A stretch of DNA of 64,000 nucleotides from Halorussus lipolyticus (GTDB lineage: Archaea > Halobacteriota > Halobacteria > Halobacteriales > Haladaptataceae). Below are positions 36,883 through 46,117 of this stretch, piece by piece (position 1 is the stretch's first letter; every line of letters starts with the position of its first letter). A program made the position numbers and the translations under genes. A model generated the notes under the pieces. It was given only the letters and a program-made list of their open reading frames with translations. It had not been told where the DNA came from and ran no database searches. The stretch covers positions 2,624,955 through 2,688,954 of the forward strand of contig NZ_CP119804.1 of NCBI RefSeq assembly GCF_029338375.1. Direction: 5' to 3'.

Positions 36883-37266
36883 CCCAAATATTGTTGTAGG
36901 ACTCATATTTATTTGCTAAGAAATTGGGGAGTTGGTTGGCCCGCGGTAGTGCGTTCGTCGGCGTCGGCGAGTGTTCCGGCCCGTGAAGCCGTGAAAAACC
37001 GCTGTAAGCCGCTGTGTGAACTCATCGGAAACGAATCAAGATTCAAATACCATTAATCTTTATATCATTGGTAATTACTAACAGATTAACTACAGATTTG
37101 CGGAAACCGGGCCTCCTCGTCGTGAATCACGCTACTGGTGACACCGAAGTCGAGGAGGCCACGCACCCGACGAAATCAGTGTGTGAATCGGTAGAACGGA
37201 ACAAAACTATTTTGGTCTCGCGCAGAACCTATGAACTAATGATGGGTGGGTGCAAAACGGGTGCCA
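36883..37266. other. Intergenic region with AT-rich promoter zone
   Basis: This 384-bp region between divergent genes has no gene I can support. The stretch 37040-37085 is AT-rich with TTTATAT and may hold promoter elements for the downstream methyltransferase, possibly with a leader of about 200 nt. A frame starting at 37068 is open across it but lacks haloarchaeal codon bias. Confidence 0.4.
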
Positions 37267-38115
37267 ATGGCAGATTTCGAGACTGGTTTCCAAGCGGAAC
37301 GCGACGCCGACTTCTCGTGGATTAGTCCGCTGGGCGTCGAATCTTCGCTCGAACAGTTGCTTTCCTATCCCGAAGGCAGAGACGACATCGACAGCATCAT
37401 CGACGCGGGGTGCGGTGACGGGACGCTGACGGCCAAACTCGCCGAGCGATACCCCGACATCGAGGTCCACGGCGTGGACCCCGTCGCCGAGGACATCGCA
37501 GAGGCCGAGGAGAAAGTCGCGGGCCTCGACAACGCCACCGTCGAGGAGGCCTACCTCGACCCCGAGGTTCACGAGGCGGACCTCGTTTACGCCATCAACA
37601 TGGTGCAGGACACGCCCGACCCCGCCGAGGTCATCGAGCAGATTCACGATACCCTCCGCGAGGGCGGCGAGGCCATCGTCACCGCCCCGACCACCGGCAC
37701 CGAGGACCTGTTTGTAGACCCTTCGCCCAAGTACCCCCACACGGAACTGACCGAGTACGACGACCACCTCGTCAACGACTTGGGGTACGTCCGGGGCGAA
37801 GTCCACTACGGCGACGAACTCATCGAGCAGAAACTCTACGCGACCCCCGACGAGGGCGACGAGTCGCTGGTCCTCAGTCAGTACACCATCGAACCGGAGA
37901 CGGTCGAACGCTTCTGCTGTGAGGCCGGATTCGAAATCGCCGAGACCGACTCGCTGGTCTGCAACCCCGCCGCTATCACCTACTTCATGGACTTCTTCAA
38001 CTACGCCGAGGAACTCGACGAGTGGCGCGACCGGACCCAGCGGTTTCAGGACGACCCCGAGTCGGTGGACGACGACGAACTCCTGAGCGTCTACACGCTG
38101 GTCCTGCGAGCGTAG
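37267..38115 (+). CDS. Class I SAM-dependent methyltransferase
   Basis: From the ATG at 37267 the protein has 282 residues. The SAM motif I is SIIDAGCGDGTLTAKLAERY (about 39-58), followed by VHGVDPVAEDIAEAE and the acidic motif II/III region ADLVYAINMVQDTPDP. The C-terminal half (about 150-282) is a cap region with two adjacent cysteines (ERFCCEAGF). The substrate is unknown. It is monocistronic, upstream of the acyl-CoA ligase. Confidence 0.8.
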   Translation: MADFETGFQAERDADFSWISPLGVESSLEQLLSYPEGRDDIDSIIDAGCGDGTLTAKLAERYPDIEVHGVDPVAEDIAEAEEKVAGLDNATVEEAYLDPEVHEADLVYAINMVQDTPDPAEVIEQIHDTLREGGEAIVTAPTTGTEDLFVDPSPKYPHTELTEYDDHLVNDLGYVRGEVHYGDELIEQKLYATPDEGDESLVLSQYTIEPETVERFCCEAGFEIAETDSLVCNPAAITYFMDFFNYAEELDEWRDRTQRFQDDPESVDDDELLSVYTLVLRA

Positions 38116-38211
38116 TCGATTCGTTTCGACTCCCGATTTTCTGCCGCCGTGCCCCGACTGACTAACTGCGGTACCGAAATAATAAAAACTTAAATATCTT
38201 ACTTTGGGATT

Positions 38212-38223
38212 CATTACGTAATG
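38212..38223. promoter_or_regulatory. Perfect 12-base palindrome CATTACGTAATG
   Basis: The palindrome lies in the AT-rich part of the 244-bp gap, about 140 bp upstream of the acyl-CoA ligase start. Its symmetry suggests a dimeric regulator site, though the distance to the gene is large for a direct operator. Confidence 0.3.
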
Positions 38224-38359
38224 TGGGCGAAAATCGGTTTTTCGACGGCGATTTGGCGCTGTCGCCATCGTGTTTTTAATCGAACACGAACGCCCGCGGT
38301 TCCACGCCCGCCGGTTCGACGCCTCGCGCTCCCGGCGACAGGGTTCACAGGTGACACAC

Positions 38360-40171
38360 ATGTCTGAGACTGTCCACGGAGACGAGACGACCGGTGGCGA
38401 AACGACCGCAGACGAAACCACGGCCGACGACCAGACGATGGCCGAGTGGTTCACCGGCGTCGCCGACGAGTACGCCGACCGCACGCTGGCGCTGGTCCGG
38501 CGCGAAACCGCTTCGGGATTCGCCTTCGAGGAGCGCACCTTCGGCGACCACTACGAGCGCGCCGCCGGGGTGGCGTCGGCCCTCCTCGAATCGGGTGTCG
38601 AACCCGGCGACCGTGTGGGGATTCGGGCCGGCACGTGCTACGAATGGTCGGTCGTGGACATCGCCGCCTACCTCGCTGGCGTCGTGCTGGTCCCGGTGTT
38701 CCCCGATTTCAGCCCCGAACAGGCCACCTACGTCATCGACGACGCGGGCATCGACGCGCTGTTCGTGGCCGAGGACCCCGACCCACAGGTCGCCGAGGCC
38801 GTCGATGCAGTCTACCACTTGGATGACCTCCCGCGAGGGAATCCCGACGACCTGCCGGACCCGACTTCTGCTCCCGACGACGTGGCGACCATCATCTACA
38901 CCAGCGGAACCACCGGCGACCCGAAGGGATGCGCCATCACCCACCGCAATCTCCTCGCCGGCACCGGAATGATAGCCACTCGCCTGCCGGTCGAGGCCGA
39001 CGACGTGGGCACCTGCTTCCTGCCGCTTTCCCACGTCTTCCAGCGCGTCGGCACCTACCTGTTCTGGAGCGCCGGGGCGAGCGTGGCCTACATGCACCCC
39101 GACGACATCAAAGGGGAACTCTGCGCTGTCGAACCCTCGGTCCTCATCACGGTCCCGCGGGTCTACCGGCGCATCTACGACCGCCTCCAGAACCGCATCG
39201 CCGGCATGTCCGGCGCGAAGCGCAAACTCCTCGAATGGGCCGACGGCGTGGCCCACGAGTACGGCGCGGCCCTCAGCGGTGATGGCACTCCCGGTTCGGT
39301 CCTCCGGGCCAAGCACGCTCTCGCGGACAGACTCGTCTTCTCGAAACTCCGGGCCGAACTGGGGCTAACCAACGTCCGTCACGCGATAACCGGCGCGGCG
39401 AGCATCGACGCCGACCTGCTTCACTTCTTCTGGGGGATGGGTGTCCCGCTCTGTGAGGTCTACGGCGCGACTGAAACCACCGGCCCGGTGGCCGCGAACT
39501 ACCGCGACCACTTCCGGGCGGGTACGGTGGGCCAACCCATCGGCGAGGGCGAGGTCCGACTGGCCGACGACGGCGAAATCCTCTACCGCGGGCCGAACGT
39601 GATGGACCGCTACTGGGGCAACGACGAGGCCACCGACGAATCGCTCACCGACGGGTGGTACCACACCGGCGACATCGGCGAGTTCGACGACGCGGGATTC
39701 CTGCAAATCGTGGACCGTAAGAAGCGCATCGCGGTCCTCGACACCGGCAAGACGATTGCGCCCACCCGAATCGAGTCGGTCCTGACCCGGAGTCGCTACG
39801 TCGGGGACGCGATGGCTATCGCCGACGGTCGGAAGTTCGTGACCGCGCTCGTCCAACCCAACTTCGAGGCCCTCGCGGACTTCGCCGAGTCGGAAGGCAT
39901 CGACGCCGACCCGACCCGAGACGAGGAGGGAACGCCGGTTGCGGTCCCAGAGGAACTCGTCCAACACGAGGCGGTCCGAAATCTCTACGAGCGAGAAATC
40001 GAGGACGCAAACGAGTCGCTGGCCAAGTCCGAGACGATTGGGGAGTTCCGACTCGTTTCCCGCGAGTTCAGCGTCGAGAAGGGCGAACTCACGCCGACGC
40101 TGAAAAAGCGCCAGTCCGAAATCGAGGAGCGATTCGCCGAGAAGATTTCTGCGATGTACGAGGGAACCTGA
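38360..40171 (+). CDS. AMP-dependent acyl-CoA synthetase (long-chain type)
   Basis: The 603-residue adenylate-forming enzyme has the P-loop IIYTSGTTGDPKG (about 180-192), VYGATETTG (A5), WYHTGDIGEFD (A7) and a long C-terminal domain with IVDRKKR. It activates a carboxylic acid to acyl-AMP and then acyl-CoA. The length and arrangement fit long-chain or FadD15-like ligases. The first 20 residues are a Thr/Glu-rich tail. The convergent acyl-CoA dehydrogenase lies 21 bp away, consistent with fatty or branched acid catabolism. Confidence 0.88.
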   Translation: MSETVHGDETTGGETTADETTADDQTMAEWFTGVADEYADRTLALVRRETASGFAFEERTFGDHYERAAGVASALLESGVEPGDRVGIRAGTCYEWSVVDIAAYLAGVVLVPVFPDFSPEQATYVIDDAGIDALFVAEDPDPQVAEAVDAVYHLDDLPRGNPDDLPDPTSAPDDVATIIYTSGTTGDPKGCAITHRNLLAGTGMIATRLPVEADDVGTCFLPLSHVFQRVGTYLFWSAGASVAYMHPDDIKGELCAVEPSVLITVPRVYRRIYDRLQNRIAGMSGAKRKLLEWADGVAHEYGAALSGDGTPGSVLRAKHALADRLVFSKLRAELGLTNVRHAITGAASIDADLLHFFWGMGVPLCEVYGATETTGPVAANYRDHFRAGTVGQPIGEGEVRLADDGEILYRGPNVMDRYWGNDEATDESLTDGWYHTGDIGEFDDAGFLQIVDRKKRIAVLDTGKTIAPTRIESVLTRSRYVGDAMAIADGRKFVTALVQPNFEALADFAESEGIDADPTRDEEGTPVAVPEELVQHEAVRNLYEREIEDANESLAKSETIGEFRLVSREFSVEKGELTPTLKKRQSEIEERFAEKISAMYEGT

Positions 40172-40192
40172 GTCGCTATCGCGCCAGAGGGT

Positions 40193-41347
40193 TCAAAAGC
40201 CCTTGCCGAGCAGTTCGCGGGCGATGATGTTCTTCTGAATCTCGGTGGTGCCCTCGTAGATTTGGGTAATTTTGGCGTCCCGGTAGAACCGTTCCACGTC
40301 GAAGTCGTTGACGTAGCCAGCGCCGCCGAAGATTTGGACCGCCTCTTGGGTCACGTCCACCGCCACGCGGGAGGCGAACTCTTTCGCCATCGAGACGAGT
40401 TTGGTGTTGTCGTCTTTCCCGTTGTCGACGGCCCACGCCGCCTTGTGGGTCAGACTCCGGGCGGCCTCGATTTGGGTGTACATCTCGGCGATTTTGTGCT
40501 GAATCGCTTGGAACTCCGAGATGGGCCGGTCGAACTGCTCGCGCTCTTGGGCGTACTCCAGCGCCCTGTCTGCCGCGCCCTTGGCGATGCCCAACCCTTG
40601 GGCCGCACCGCCGACTCGGAGTTTGTCGAAAAACTGCATCTGTTGGAGGAAGCCCATGCCTCGCGTGCCGACGAGGTTGTCCTCCGGAACGCGAACGTCG
40701 TCCAGAATCAGTTCGGCGGTGTCGCCCGCTCGGACGCCCATCTTCCCGGTAATCTTCTCGGCCTCGAAACCGTCGCGGTCCGACTCCACGATGATTTGGG
40801 AGAAGCCGTTGTACCGCCCCTCGGCGTCGGGGTCGGTCTTACAGAGCATGACGAAGAAGTCCCCGACCGTTCCGTTCGAAATCCACATCTTGTTCCCGTT
40901 AATCACCCATTCGTCGCCGTCCTTCTCGGCGCGAGTCGAAATCGAGGACACGTCCGACCCAGCGTGGGGTTCCGAGATGGCGATACCGCAAATCGAGTCG
41001 CCCGAGGCGATGTCCGGAAGGTACTCCTCGCACTGCTCGTCGGTGCCGAACCGGACGAGGGCCTCGCTCCCGTAGGAGGTAGAGATGACGCTTCCCCCGA
41101 TTCCGGCGTCGGCCGCGAACAGTTCTTCGATGATGAGCGCCATCTCGAGCGCGCCGTACCCGGCACCGCCGTACTCCATCGGGACTTGCGGGGCCAGCAG
41201 GCCCATCTCGGCCGCTTTCTCGACGACTTCCCACGGGTACTTCTCGTCGGTGTCGTACTCGGTGGCGACCGGTTTGATTTCCTCCTCGGCGAAGCGTCGA
41301 ATCTCGCTTTTGAGTTGCTTTTGCTCCTCGGATAAGGCGAAGTCCAT
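40193..41347 (-). CDS. Acyl-CoA dehydrogenase
   Basis: The 384-residue FAD enzyme has the family signatures [17 protein letters not shown] and [21 protein letters not shown], with the catalytic glutamate in [15 protein letters not shown]. It oxidises acyl-CoA to 2-enoyl-CoA and passes electrons to ETF. It ends next to the acyl-CoA ligase on the other strand. An inverted repeat 42-71 bp upstream of the start is a candidate operator. Substrate chain length is not evident. Confidence 0.92.
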   Translation of the reverse strand: MDFALSEEQKQLKSEIRRFAEEEIKPVATEYDTDEKYPWEVVEKAAEMGLLAPQVPMEYGGAGYGALEMALIIEELFAADAGIGGSVISTSYGSEALVRFGTDEQCEEYLPDIASGDSICGIAISEPHAGSDVSSISTRAEKDGDEWVINGNKMWISNGTVGDFFVMLCKTDPDAEGRYNGFSQIIVESDRDGFEAEKITGKMGVRAGDTAELILDDVRVPEDNLVGTRGMGFLQQMQFFDKLRVGGAAQGLGIAKGAADRALEYAQEREQFDRPISEFQAIQHKIAEMYTQIEAARSLTHKAAWAVDNGKDDNTKLVSMAKEFASRVAVDVTQEAVQIFGGAGYVNDFDVERFYRDAKITQIYEGTTEIQKNIIARELLGKGF

Positions 41348-41388
41348 ACGCCACCTCCCGATTCGAGATATAAAAATATGCCTATGAG

Positions 41389-41418
41389 CGAAATATATCT
41401 TTCCGAATAGATATTTCG
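41389..41418. promoter_or_regulatory. Inverted repeat upstream of the acyl-CoA dehydrogenase gene
   Basis: Eight-base arms CGAAATAT and ATATTTCG are separated by 14 bases. The repeat sits 42-71 bp upstream of the start codon, just distal to where a promoter is expected. This position suits an activator or repressor site. Confidence 0.4.
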
Positions 41419-41560
41419 ATTAGTAGACGAATACGCAAAATAATCGGCGGACACGCCGTCTCGCCGGGGTTCATTTTTCTCTATTTTTAATCATTAAGAA
41501 CCTTCTCCGATAACAGTAAGTATATACCTCGCTGGCTACCTAGATTGGGCTAGCGAGAGT

Positions 41561-41698
41561 ATGGCACCGGAGGTATCGGGCACCGAGGCTGGGGCGTCAC
41601 ACATCGACTCCGACGACCGAGCAGTCCCCGATTCCACCGGGTCACGTAGCCTTTCCGCACAGCGTGGCAACTACACGATGCAGGAGTTCACCACATGA
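41561..41698 (+). CDS. 45-residue ORF at the position of nuoA
   Basis: The ORF is Ser/Thr/Asp-rich, begins MAPEVSGTEAGASHIDSD and ends NYTMQEFTT. It has no membrane helix, so it is not NuoA or a NuoA fragment. Its TGA overlaps the nuoB ATG (ATGA), and a TATATA box lies 35-40 nt upstream of its start. It may be a translated leader for the nuoB-nuoCD pair or a decayed gene. No homologue is recognised. Confidence 0.45.
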   Translation: MAPEVSGTEAGASHIDSDDRAVPDSTGSRSLSAQRGNYTMQEFTT

Positions 41699-42399
41699 GT
41701 AAGAACACACCACCGAACTCACCGCGAGCAACGGCCGGACGGAGCGACACGTGGGAGGACCGACGAAAAGCGGGCCAAGACGCCCGATTCAACTCGAAAC
41801 TCACCGAGATGTTCGGCTCGACGCCGTTCATCCTCACCAAGTTCAACAAGTTCATGAACTGGGTACGAGGCTCGTCGATGTTCCTCTTCCAGTTCGGTAT
41901 CGCGTGCTGTAGCATCGAGATGATGCACTCGTTCGCAACCAAGCACGACCTCGACCGGTTCGGTTCCGGTGTGCCTCGTGCCTCCCCGCGACAGGCAGAC
42001 CTGATGGTCATTCCGGGCACTATCGTCTCTAAACTCGGCCCGCGTCTCAAGCGACTCTACGACCAGATGCCCGAACCCAAGTTCGTCGTCAGCATGGGTT
42101 CGTGTACGATTTCGGGCGGTCCCTTCCAAGAGGGGTACAACGTCATCAAGGGCGCGGAGCAGATTCTCCCCGTGGACATCCACGTCCCCGGCTGTCCGCC
42201 CCGGCCCGAGGCCCTCCTGTACGGCATCGTGAAGCTTCAGGAGCGCATCGCAAACGGCGAGAGTACCCGCGTCACGGTCAAGCCCTACGAACTCGAACAG
42301 TTCAACGACCTCGAGCGAGACGAGTTGGTCGATAGTCTCGCCGACCAAATCGACCAAGACGACCTCGTCATGCGGTACGACTGGACCGAAAGCCAATGA
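41695..42399 (+). CDS. nuoB: NADH-quinone oxidoreductase subunit B homologue
   Basis: The 234-residue protein keeps all four ligands of the N2 4Fe-4S cluster: C71 and C72 in GIACCSIEMM, C137 in MGSCTISGG, and C167 in VPGCPPRPEA. The last cluster before quinone should therefore be assembled. It is homologous to the small subunit of [NiFe] hydrogenases. It overlaps nuoCD (ATGA). Neither nuoA nor nuoH-N is present, so this is a partial module, possibly a second copy. Confidence 0.92.
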   Translation: MSKNTPPNSPRATAGRSDTWEDRRKAGQDARFNSKLTEMFGSTPFILTKFNKFMNWVRGSSMFLFQFGIACCSIEMMHSFATKHDLDRFGSGVPRASPRQADLMVIPGTIVSKLGPRLKRLYDQMPEPKFVVSMGSCTISGGPFQEGYNVIKGAEQILPVDIHVPGCPPRPEALLYGIVKLQERIANGESTRVTVKPYELEQFNDLERDELVDSLADQIDQDDLVMRYDWTESQ

Positions 42400-44057
42400 G
42401 TAGCGAAAAACTCCAACCGGACAGCAGTTCCGCGATACAGTCCACCGAGGAGATAGCGGACCTGCTGAGCGAACACGTCATCGAACGCGACGACCATCTC
42501 AACGCGCCGGGGTTCGTCGTTCGACCCGACGAGGTGACGGACGTCCTCGGAAAACTCCGAAACGAGGCCGGATTCGACCATCTGTCGAACGTCACCGCCC
42601 AAGAGTACGAGGACCGGTACGAGACCATCTACCACCTCCGAAAGTACGACGACGCGACCCAAGAGGTCAGCGTCGTGGTCCCGACCACCACCGACGACCC
42701 GGTTAGCGAGTCCGCCAACGAGGTCTTTCGGACCGCCGACTGGCACGAGCGAGAGGCCTACGACCTCCTCGGCATCGAATACGAGGACCACCCCGACCCG
42801 CGCCGCATCCTCCTCCCGGAGACGTGGCAGGGTCATCCCCTCTCGAAGGACTACAATCAGGAGCAACCGCAGGTGGTCTCCTTCGCCGAACACGCCAACC
42901 CCATTGCCGAGGACTACCACGACGACGAGTCGGACACGATGCTCCTCAACGTCGGTCCCAACCACCCGGCGACCCACGGCGTCCTCCACCTGAAGACGGT
43001 GCTGGACGGCGAGCAGGTCGCGGACGTTGACCCCGACATCGGCTACCTCCATCGGTGTGAGGAGCAGATGGCCCAACAGGGCACGTACCGCCACCAGATT
43101 ATGCCCTACCCCGACCGGTGGGACTACGCTTCCTCGGGCCTCCTCAACGAGTGGTCCTACGCCCGCGCGGCCGAGGACCTGAACGACATCGAGGTGCCCG
43201 AGTACGCCCAGATTATCCGGACGATGGGTGCCGAGTTGTGCCGAATCGCCTCGCACCTGCTGGCGCTGGGAACCTACGCGCTCGACGTGTACGGCGACTT
43301 CACTGCCATCTTCATGTACGCGATGCGGGACCGCGAGAAAGTTCTCAACGTCCTCGAAGACCTCACCGGCCAGCGCCTGATGTTCAACTACTTCCGTCTG
43401 GGCGGCGTGGTCTGGGACCTACCCGAACCCCGCGAGGAGTTCTTCGAGAAGACCCGCGACCTGCTCGACGACATCCCCGAATCGCTCGAGGAGTACCACG
43501 ACCTCGTTACGGGCAACGAGATTCTGCAGGTCCGGACCATCGACACGGGCGTCCTCGAACCCGAGGTTGCCAAGAACTACGGCGTGACCGGTCCGGTCGC
43601 CCGTGGCTCTGGCATCGACTACGACGTCCGGCGTGACGACCCCTACGGCTACTACGACGAACTCGACTGGGAAGTCGTCACCGAGGACGGGTGCGACAAC
43701 TTCTCGCGCCTCCTCGTTCGGATGCGGGAAGTCGAGGAGTCCGCGAAAATCATCAGCCAGTGTATCGACCTGCTCGAAGACTGGCCGGAAGACGAGCGCA
43801 ACATTCAGGCCAACGTTCCTCGGACGCTCAAGCCCGACGCCGACACCGAAATCTATCGGTCGGTCGAGGCCGCGAAGGGCGAACTCGGCATCTACATCCG
43901 GTCTGACGGTACCGACAAGCCCGGCCGGTTCAAGATTCGCTCGCCGTGCTTCTCGAACCTGCAGGCACTGCCAGAGATGGCCGAAGGCGGGACGGTCCCC
44001 GACCTCATCGCGTCGTTGGGAAGCCTCGACGTCATCATGGGCGAAGTGGACCGATAA
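42396..44057 (+). CDS. nuoCD: NADH-quinone oxidoreductase fused subunits C and D homologue
   Basis: The 553-residue fusion has a NuoC part (about 30-150; ADWHEREAYDLLGIEYEDHPDPRRIL cut by the usual motif) and a NuoD part with PNHPATHGVLHL, RTMGAELCRIASHLLALG and CFSNLQALPEM. Fusion of C and D is normal in haloarchaea. NuoD forms the quinone pocket with NuoB. No other complex I gene follows; the next gene is the terpene-synthase-like one after 73 bp. Confidence 0.92.
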   Translation: MSSEKLQPDSSSAIQSTEEIADLLSEHVIERDDHLNAPGFVVRPDEVTDVLGKLRNEAGFDHLSNVTAQEYEDRYETIYHLRKYDDATQEVSVVVPTTTDDPVSESANEVFRTADWHEREAYDLLGIEYEDHPDPRRILLPETWQGHPLSKDYNQEQPQVVSFAEHANPIAEDYHDDESDTMLLNVGPNHPATHGVLHLKTVLDGEQVADVDPDIGYLHRCEEQMAQQGTYRHQIMPYPDRWDYASSGLLNEWSYARAAEDLNDIEVPEYAQIIRTMGAELCRIASHLLALGTYALDVYGDFTAIFMYAMRDREKVLNVLEDLTGQRLMFNYFRLGGVVWDLPEPREEFFEKTRDLLDDIPESLEEYHDLVTGNEILQVRTIDTGVLEPEVAKNYGVTGPVARGSGIDYDVRRDDPYGYYDELDWEVVTEDGCDNFSRLLVRMREVEESAKIISQCIDLLEDWPEDERNIQANVPRTLKPDADTEIYRSVEAAKGELGIYIRSDGTDKPGRFKIRSPCFSNLQALPEMAEGGTVPDLIASLGSLDVIMGEVDR

Positions 44058-44090
44058 CCCCTCTGACAGTTTATTTTACTTCTAATTTTT

Positions 44091-44104
44091 GGAAAAGTAT
44101 TAAG
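44091..44104 (+). promoter_or_regulatory. BRE/TATA-like promoter of the terpene-synthase-like gene
   Basis: Purine-rich GGAAAAG is followed by TATTAAG, centred 30 nt before the ATG at 44131. This is the archaeal BRE-TATA order. It suggests that the gene has its own promoter and a leaderless transcript, besides any read-through from nuoCD. Confidence 0.45.
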
Positions 44105-44130
44105 CACTCCCCGTATGATTAGACTGCGTA

Positions 44131-45120
44131 ATGGCCAACAATCAGGAATTGGCTCCGGATTCTCAGCAAATCGTTACGGAAGTTCAAAATCAGACGCTCA
44201 GTCCACCCCTCGATAGACTCGTCGAGGAGTACAACGAGAGAATCGGCATACGAGACGAATACCTCTGGAAGTGGCTCTCGCGGAGTTTTCCGTTCGTCAC
44301 GCTCGATAGCGTGCCCGACGAGCGAGTCGAACACGTCTGTACCCACAAGACGATTCTCTCGATGTACGTTACGCTCGTGGACGACTTGGCAGACAACTTT
44401 CGTGACGCCGAGTCGTTTCGAGAGGCCACCAAGATTCCCTTCGAGCAGGAGTACACCGATTTCGAGCGTGACGACGTGCGGACCGACTACCTGCGATTTC
44501 TCCAAGAGGTCTGGGACACCACCGAGTCACTGCTCGAAGCGACCGACCGGGAGTCGGAGTTTCGCCCCTTCTTCGAGTTCGACCTCCGCCAGTCGCTGAA
44601 CGCGATGGACTACGAGCGACTCGCCAACGACCACCCCGAGATGATGAACACCATGGAGATGATGCAGTACACGCCCCACAACATGGTGATGCTGGCGGCG
44701 GCCGACATCGACCTGATGAACTCGCCGTCTGCGGACCGCGACGAGTTGCCCCAGATTCGGGAGTCGGTCTACCGCGGCCAGCAACTCGTCCGCATCAGCA
44801 ACTGGACCTCGACGTGGGAGCGCGAAATCGCGGAGGGGGATTTCACCTCCGCCATCTTCACCAAGGCCATCGCCCGAGGACTCCTCTCGCAGGCGGAACT
44901 CGAAGGACTCCGGGAGGGCGACGAGAGTCTCGACCCCGAGACCTTCGTCGCCCGGTTCAAGCGACACGGACTGGAAAGCGAACTGCTGGACCAGTGGGAT
45001 TTGAAATACTCGACACTCCAGTCCGAGGTTCCGGAGGCCGACTCCGTAGACCTGACCGATTTCATCGAGGGCGTCTCGACGGTCCGAGAGTACCACATGG
45101 CAAGCAAAGGTTATAAATAG
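44131..45120 (+). CDS. Class I terpene-synthase-like protein
   Basis: I infer a class I terpenoid synthase fold from two spaced motifs. VTLVDDLADN gives DDxxD at D84, D85 and D88. RISNWTSTWERE gives N224, T228 and E232 in the N-xxx-S/T-xxx-E pattern. Their spacing of 140 residues and the length of 329 residues both match bacterial sesqui- and diterpene cyclases. The chain is otherwise helical and soluble. The usual Asp after Asn in the second motif is Trp, and I see no arginine at the expected diphosphate-sensor position (about residue 178). A distant non-catalytic relative is therefore possible. The R2lox gene follows after 28 bp. Confidence 0.6.
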   Translation: MANNQELAPDSQQIVTEVQNQTLSPPLDRLVEEYNERIGIRDEYLWKWLSRSFPFVTLDSVPDERVEHVCTHKTILSMYVTLVDDLADNFRDAESFREATKIPFEQEYTDFERDDVRTDYLRFLQEVWDTTESLLEATDRESEFRPFFEFDLRQSLNAMDYERLANDHPEMMNTMEMMQYTPHNMVMLAAADIDLMNSPSADRDELPQIRESVYRGQQLVRISNWTSTWEREIAEGDFTSAIFTKAIARGLLSQAELEGLREGDESLDPETFVARFKRHGLESELLDQWDLKYSTLQSEVPEADSVDLTDFIEGVSTVREYHMASKGYK

Positions 45121-45148
45121 AGTCTATTAAAAGAAATTAATACTACTC

Positions 45149-46066
45149 ATGACTCAAATAAACGATACTAGCCGAGATTTCAGGCTCAGTCAAGAATACC
45201 AACCACAGAAGTTCTTCAAGCACGCAGTCTACAATCACTGGGACCCCTACGACGACATCCCCCAAGAGTTGCTGGTAGACGACCGCGAGAAACTCATCGA
45301 CCACGGCCTGACCGACGACGAGTTCGAGGAGTTCATGAACGCGCTGGCGCTGTTCGGCGCTGGCGAGGAGGCCGTCACCGAGGACCTCGCGCCACTGATG
45401 TCGGTGCTGGATGACGTGAACGACCAGATGTACATCTCCTCCCAGATTTACGAGGAGGCCAAACACACCCAGTTTTTCGACCGCTACTGGCGGGAAGTCG
45501 TCTTCCCGGTGGCCGAGGAACTCGGCTTCGAGAAGGTCTACCCCACCGACCAGCGATTCTTCATGGACGGCTACGTCTCGCTGTTCGACAAGAACGAGTC
45601 TGCGATGGAGCGCCTCCTCGAAGAAGACACCCCCGAGACCCGCGCCGAGGCCTACTGTCACTACCACCTGACCGTCGAGGGCGTGGTGGCCCAGACCGCC
45701 TACTACGGTTTCGAGTCGGCGTTTAGCCCGCGGGCCGACGACATCTCCGCCCGCGAGTACCCCAACCTCGAAGGTCTCATCGAGGGCACCTCCTACGTCC
45801 GGTCGGACGAGGGCCGCCACGTCGGGTTCGGGATGTTCAAGATTCAGGAACTCCTCGAAGACGGCGTGGACGAGACGGTCATCCACGAGACGATGACCGA
45901 CCTCCTGCCCGACGTGTTCGGCACCTTCGAGCCTTTCGAACTCCTGTTCAAGGCCGACGCGCTGGTGGACTACGCCAGCGACAAGTTCGACCACCGGATG
46001 GACACCATCACTGACGATGACCGCGAACTCCCGCCGGTCGAGGAGTTGGTGCAGGTCGAGAAGTAG
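45149..46066 (+). CDS. R2-like ligand-binding oxidase (R2lox, ferritin-like dimetal)
   Basis: The 305-residue protein has six dimetal ligands in order: E73 (AGEEAVTED), E103 and H106 (YEEAKHTQFF), E177 (HLTVEGVV), E221 and H224 (SDEGRHVGFG). V76 and Y172 occupy the sites of the Val-Tyr ether crosslink of Mycobacterium R2lox, which separates it from ribonucleotide reductase NrdB. R2lox binds a Mn/Fe centre and a fatty-acid-like ligand, and its substrates are unknown. Such proteins are often annotated as ribonucleotide reductase small subunits. Close linkage to the terpene-synthase-like gene suggests a hydrophobic substrate made next door. Confidence 0.8.
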   Translation: MTQINDTSRDFRLSQEYQPQKFFKHAVYNHWDPYDDIPQELLVDDREKLIDHGLTDDEFEEFMNALALFGAGEEAVTEDLAPLMSVLDDVNDQMYISSQIYEEAKHTQFFDRYWREVVFPVAEELGFEKVYPTDQRFFMDGYVSLFDKNESAMERLLEEDTPETRAEAYCHYHLTVEGVVAQTAYYGFESAFSPRADDISAREYPNLEGLIEGTSYVRSDEGRHVGFGMFKIQELLEDGVDETVIHETMTDLLPDVFGTFEPFELLFKADALVDYASDKFDHRMDTITDDDRELPPVEELVQVEK

Positions 46067-46117
46067 CGCGGTTCGGAACGACCACAGTTTTGCGCACTCG
46101 GCCCGAAGGCGACTCGC

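Noticed and set aside
36880..37330. Short open frame from 37068 upstream of the methyltransferase
   Set aside because: It overlaps the methyltransferase start in another frame and lacks haloarchaeal codon bias.
41561..41698. Truncated nuoA
   Set aside because: The peptide has no hydrophobic helix and no similarity to NuoA.
45149..46066. Ribonucleotide reductase small subunit NrdB
   Set aside because: The Val76/Tyr172 pair and the GEEAVTED and EEAKHTQ motifs match R2lox, and no NrdA gene is adjacent.
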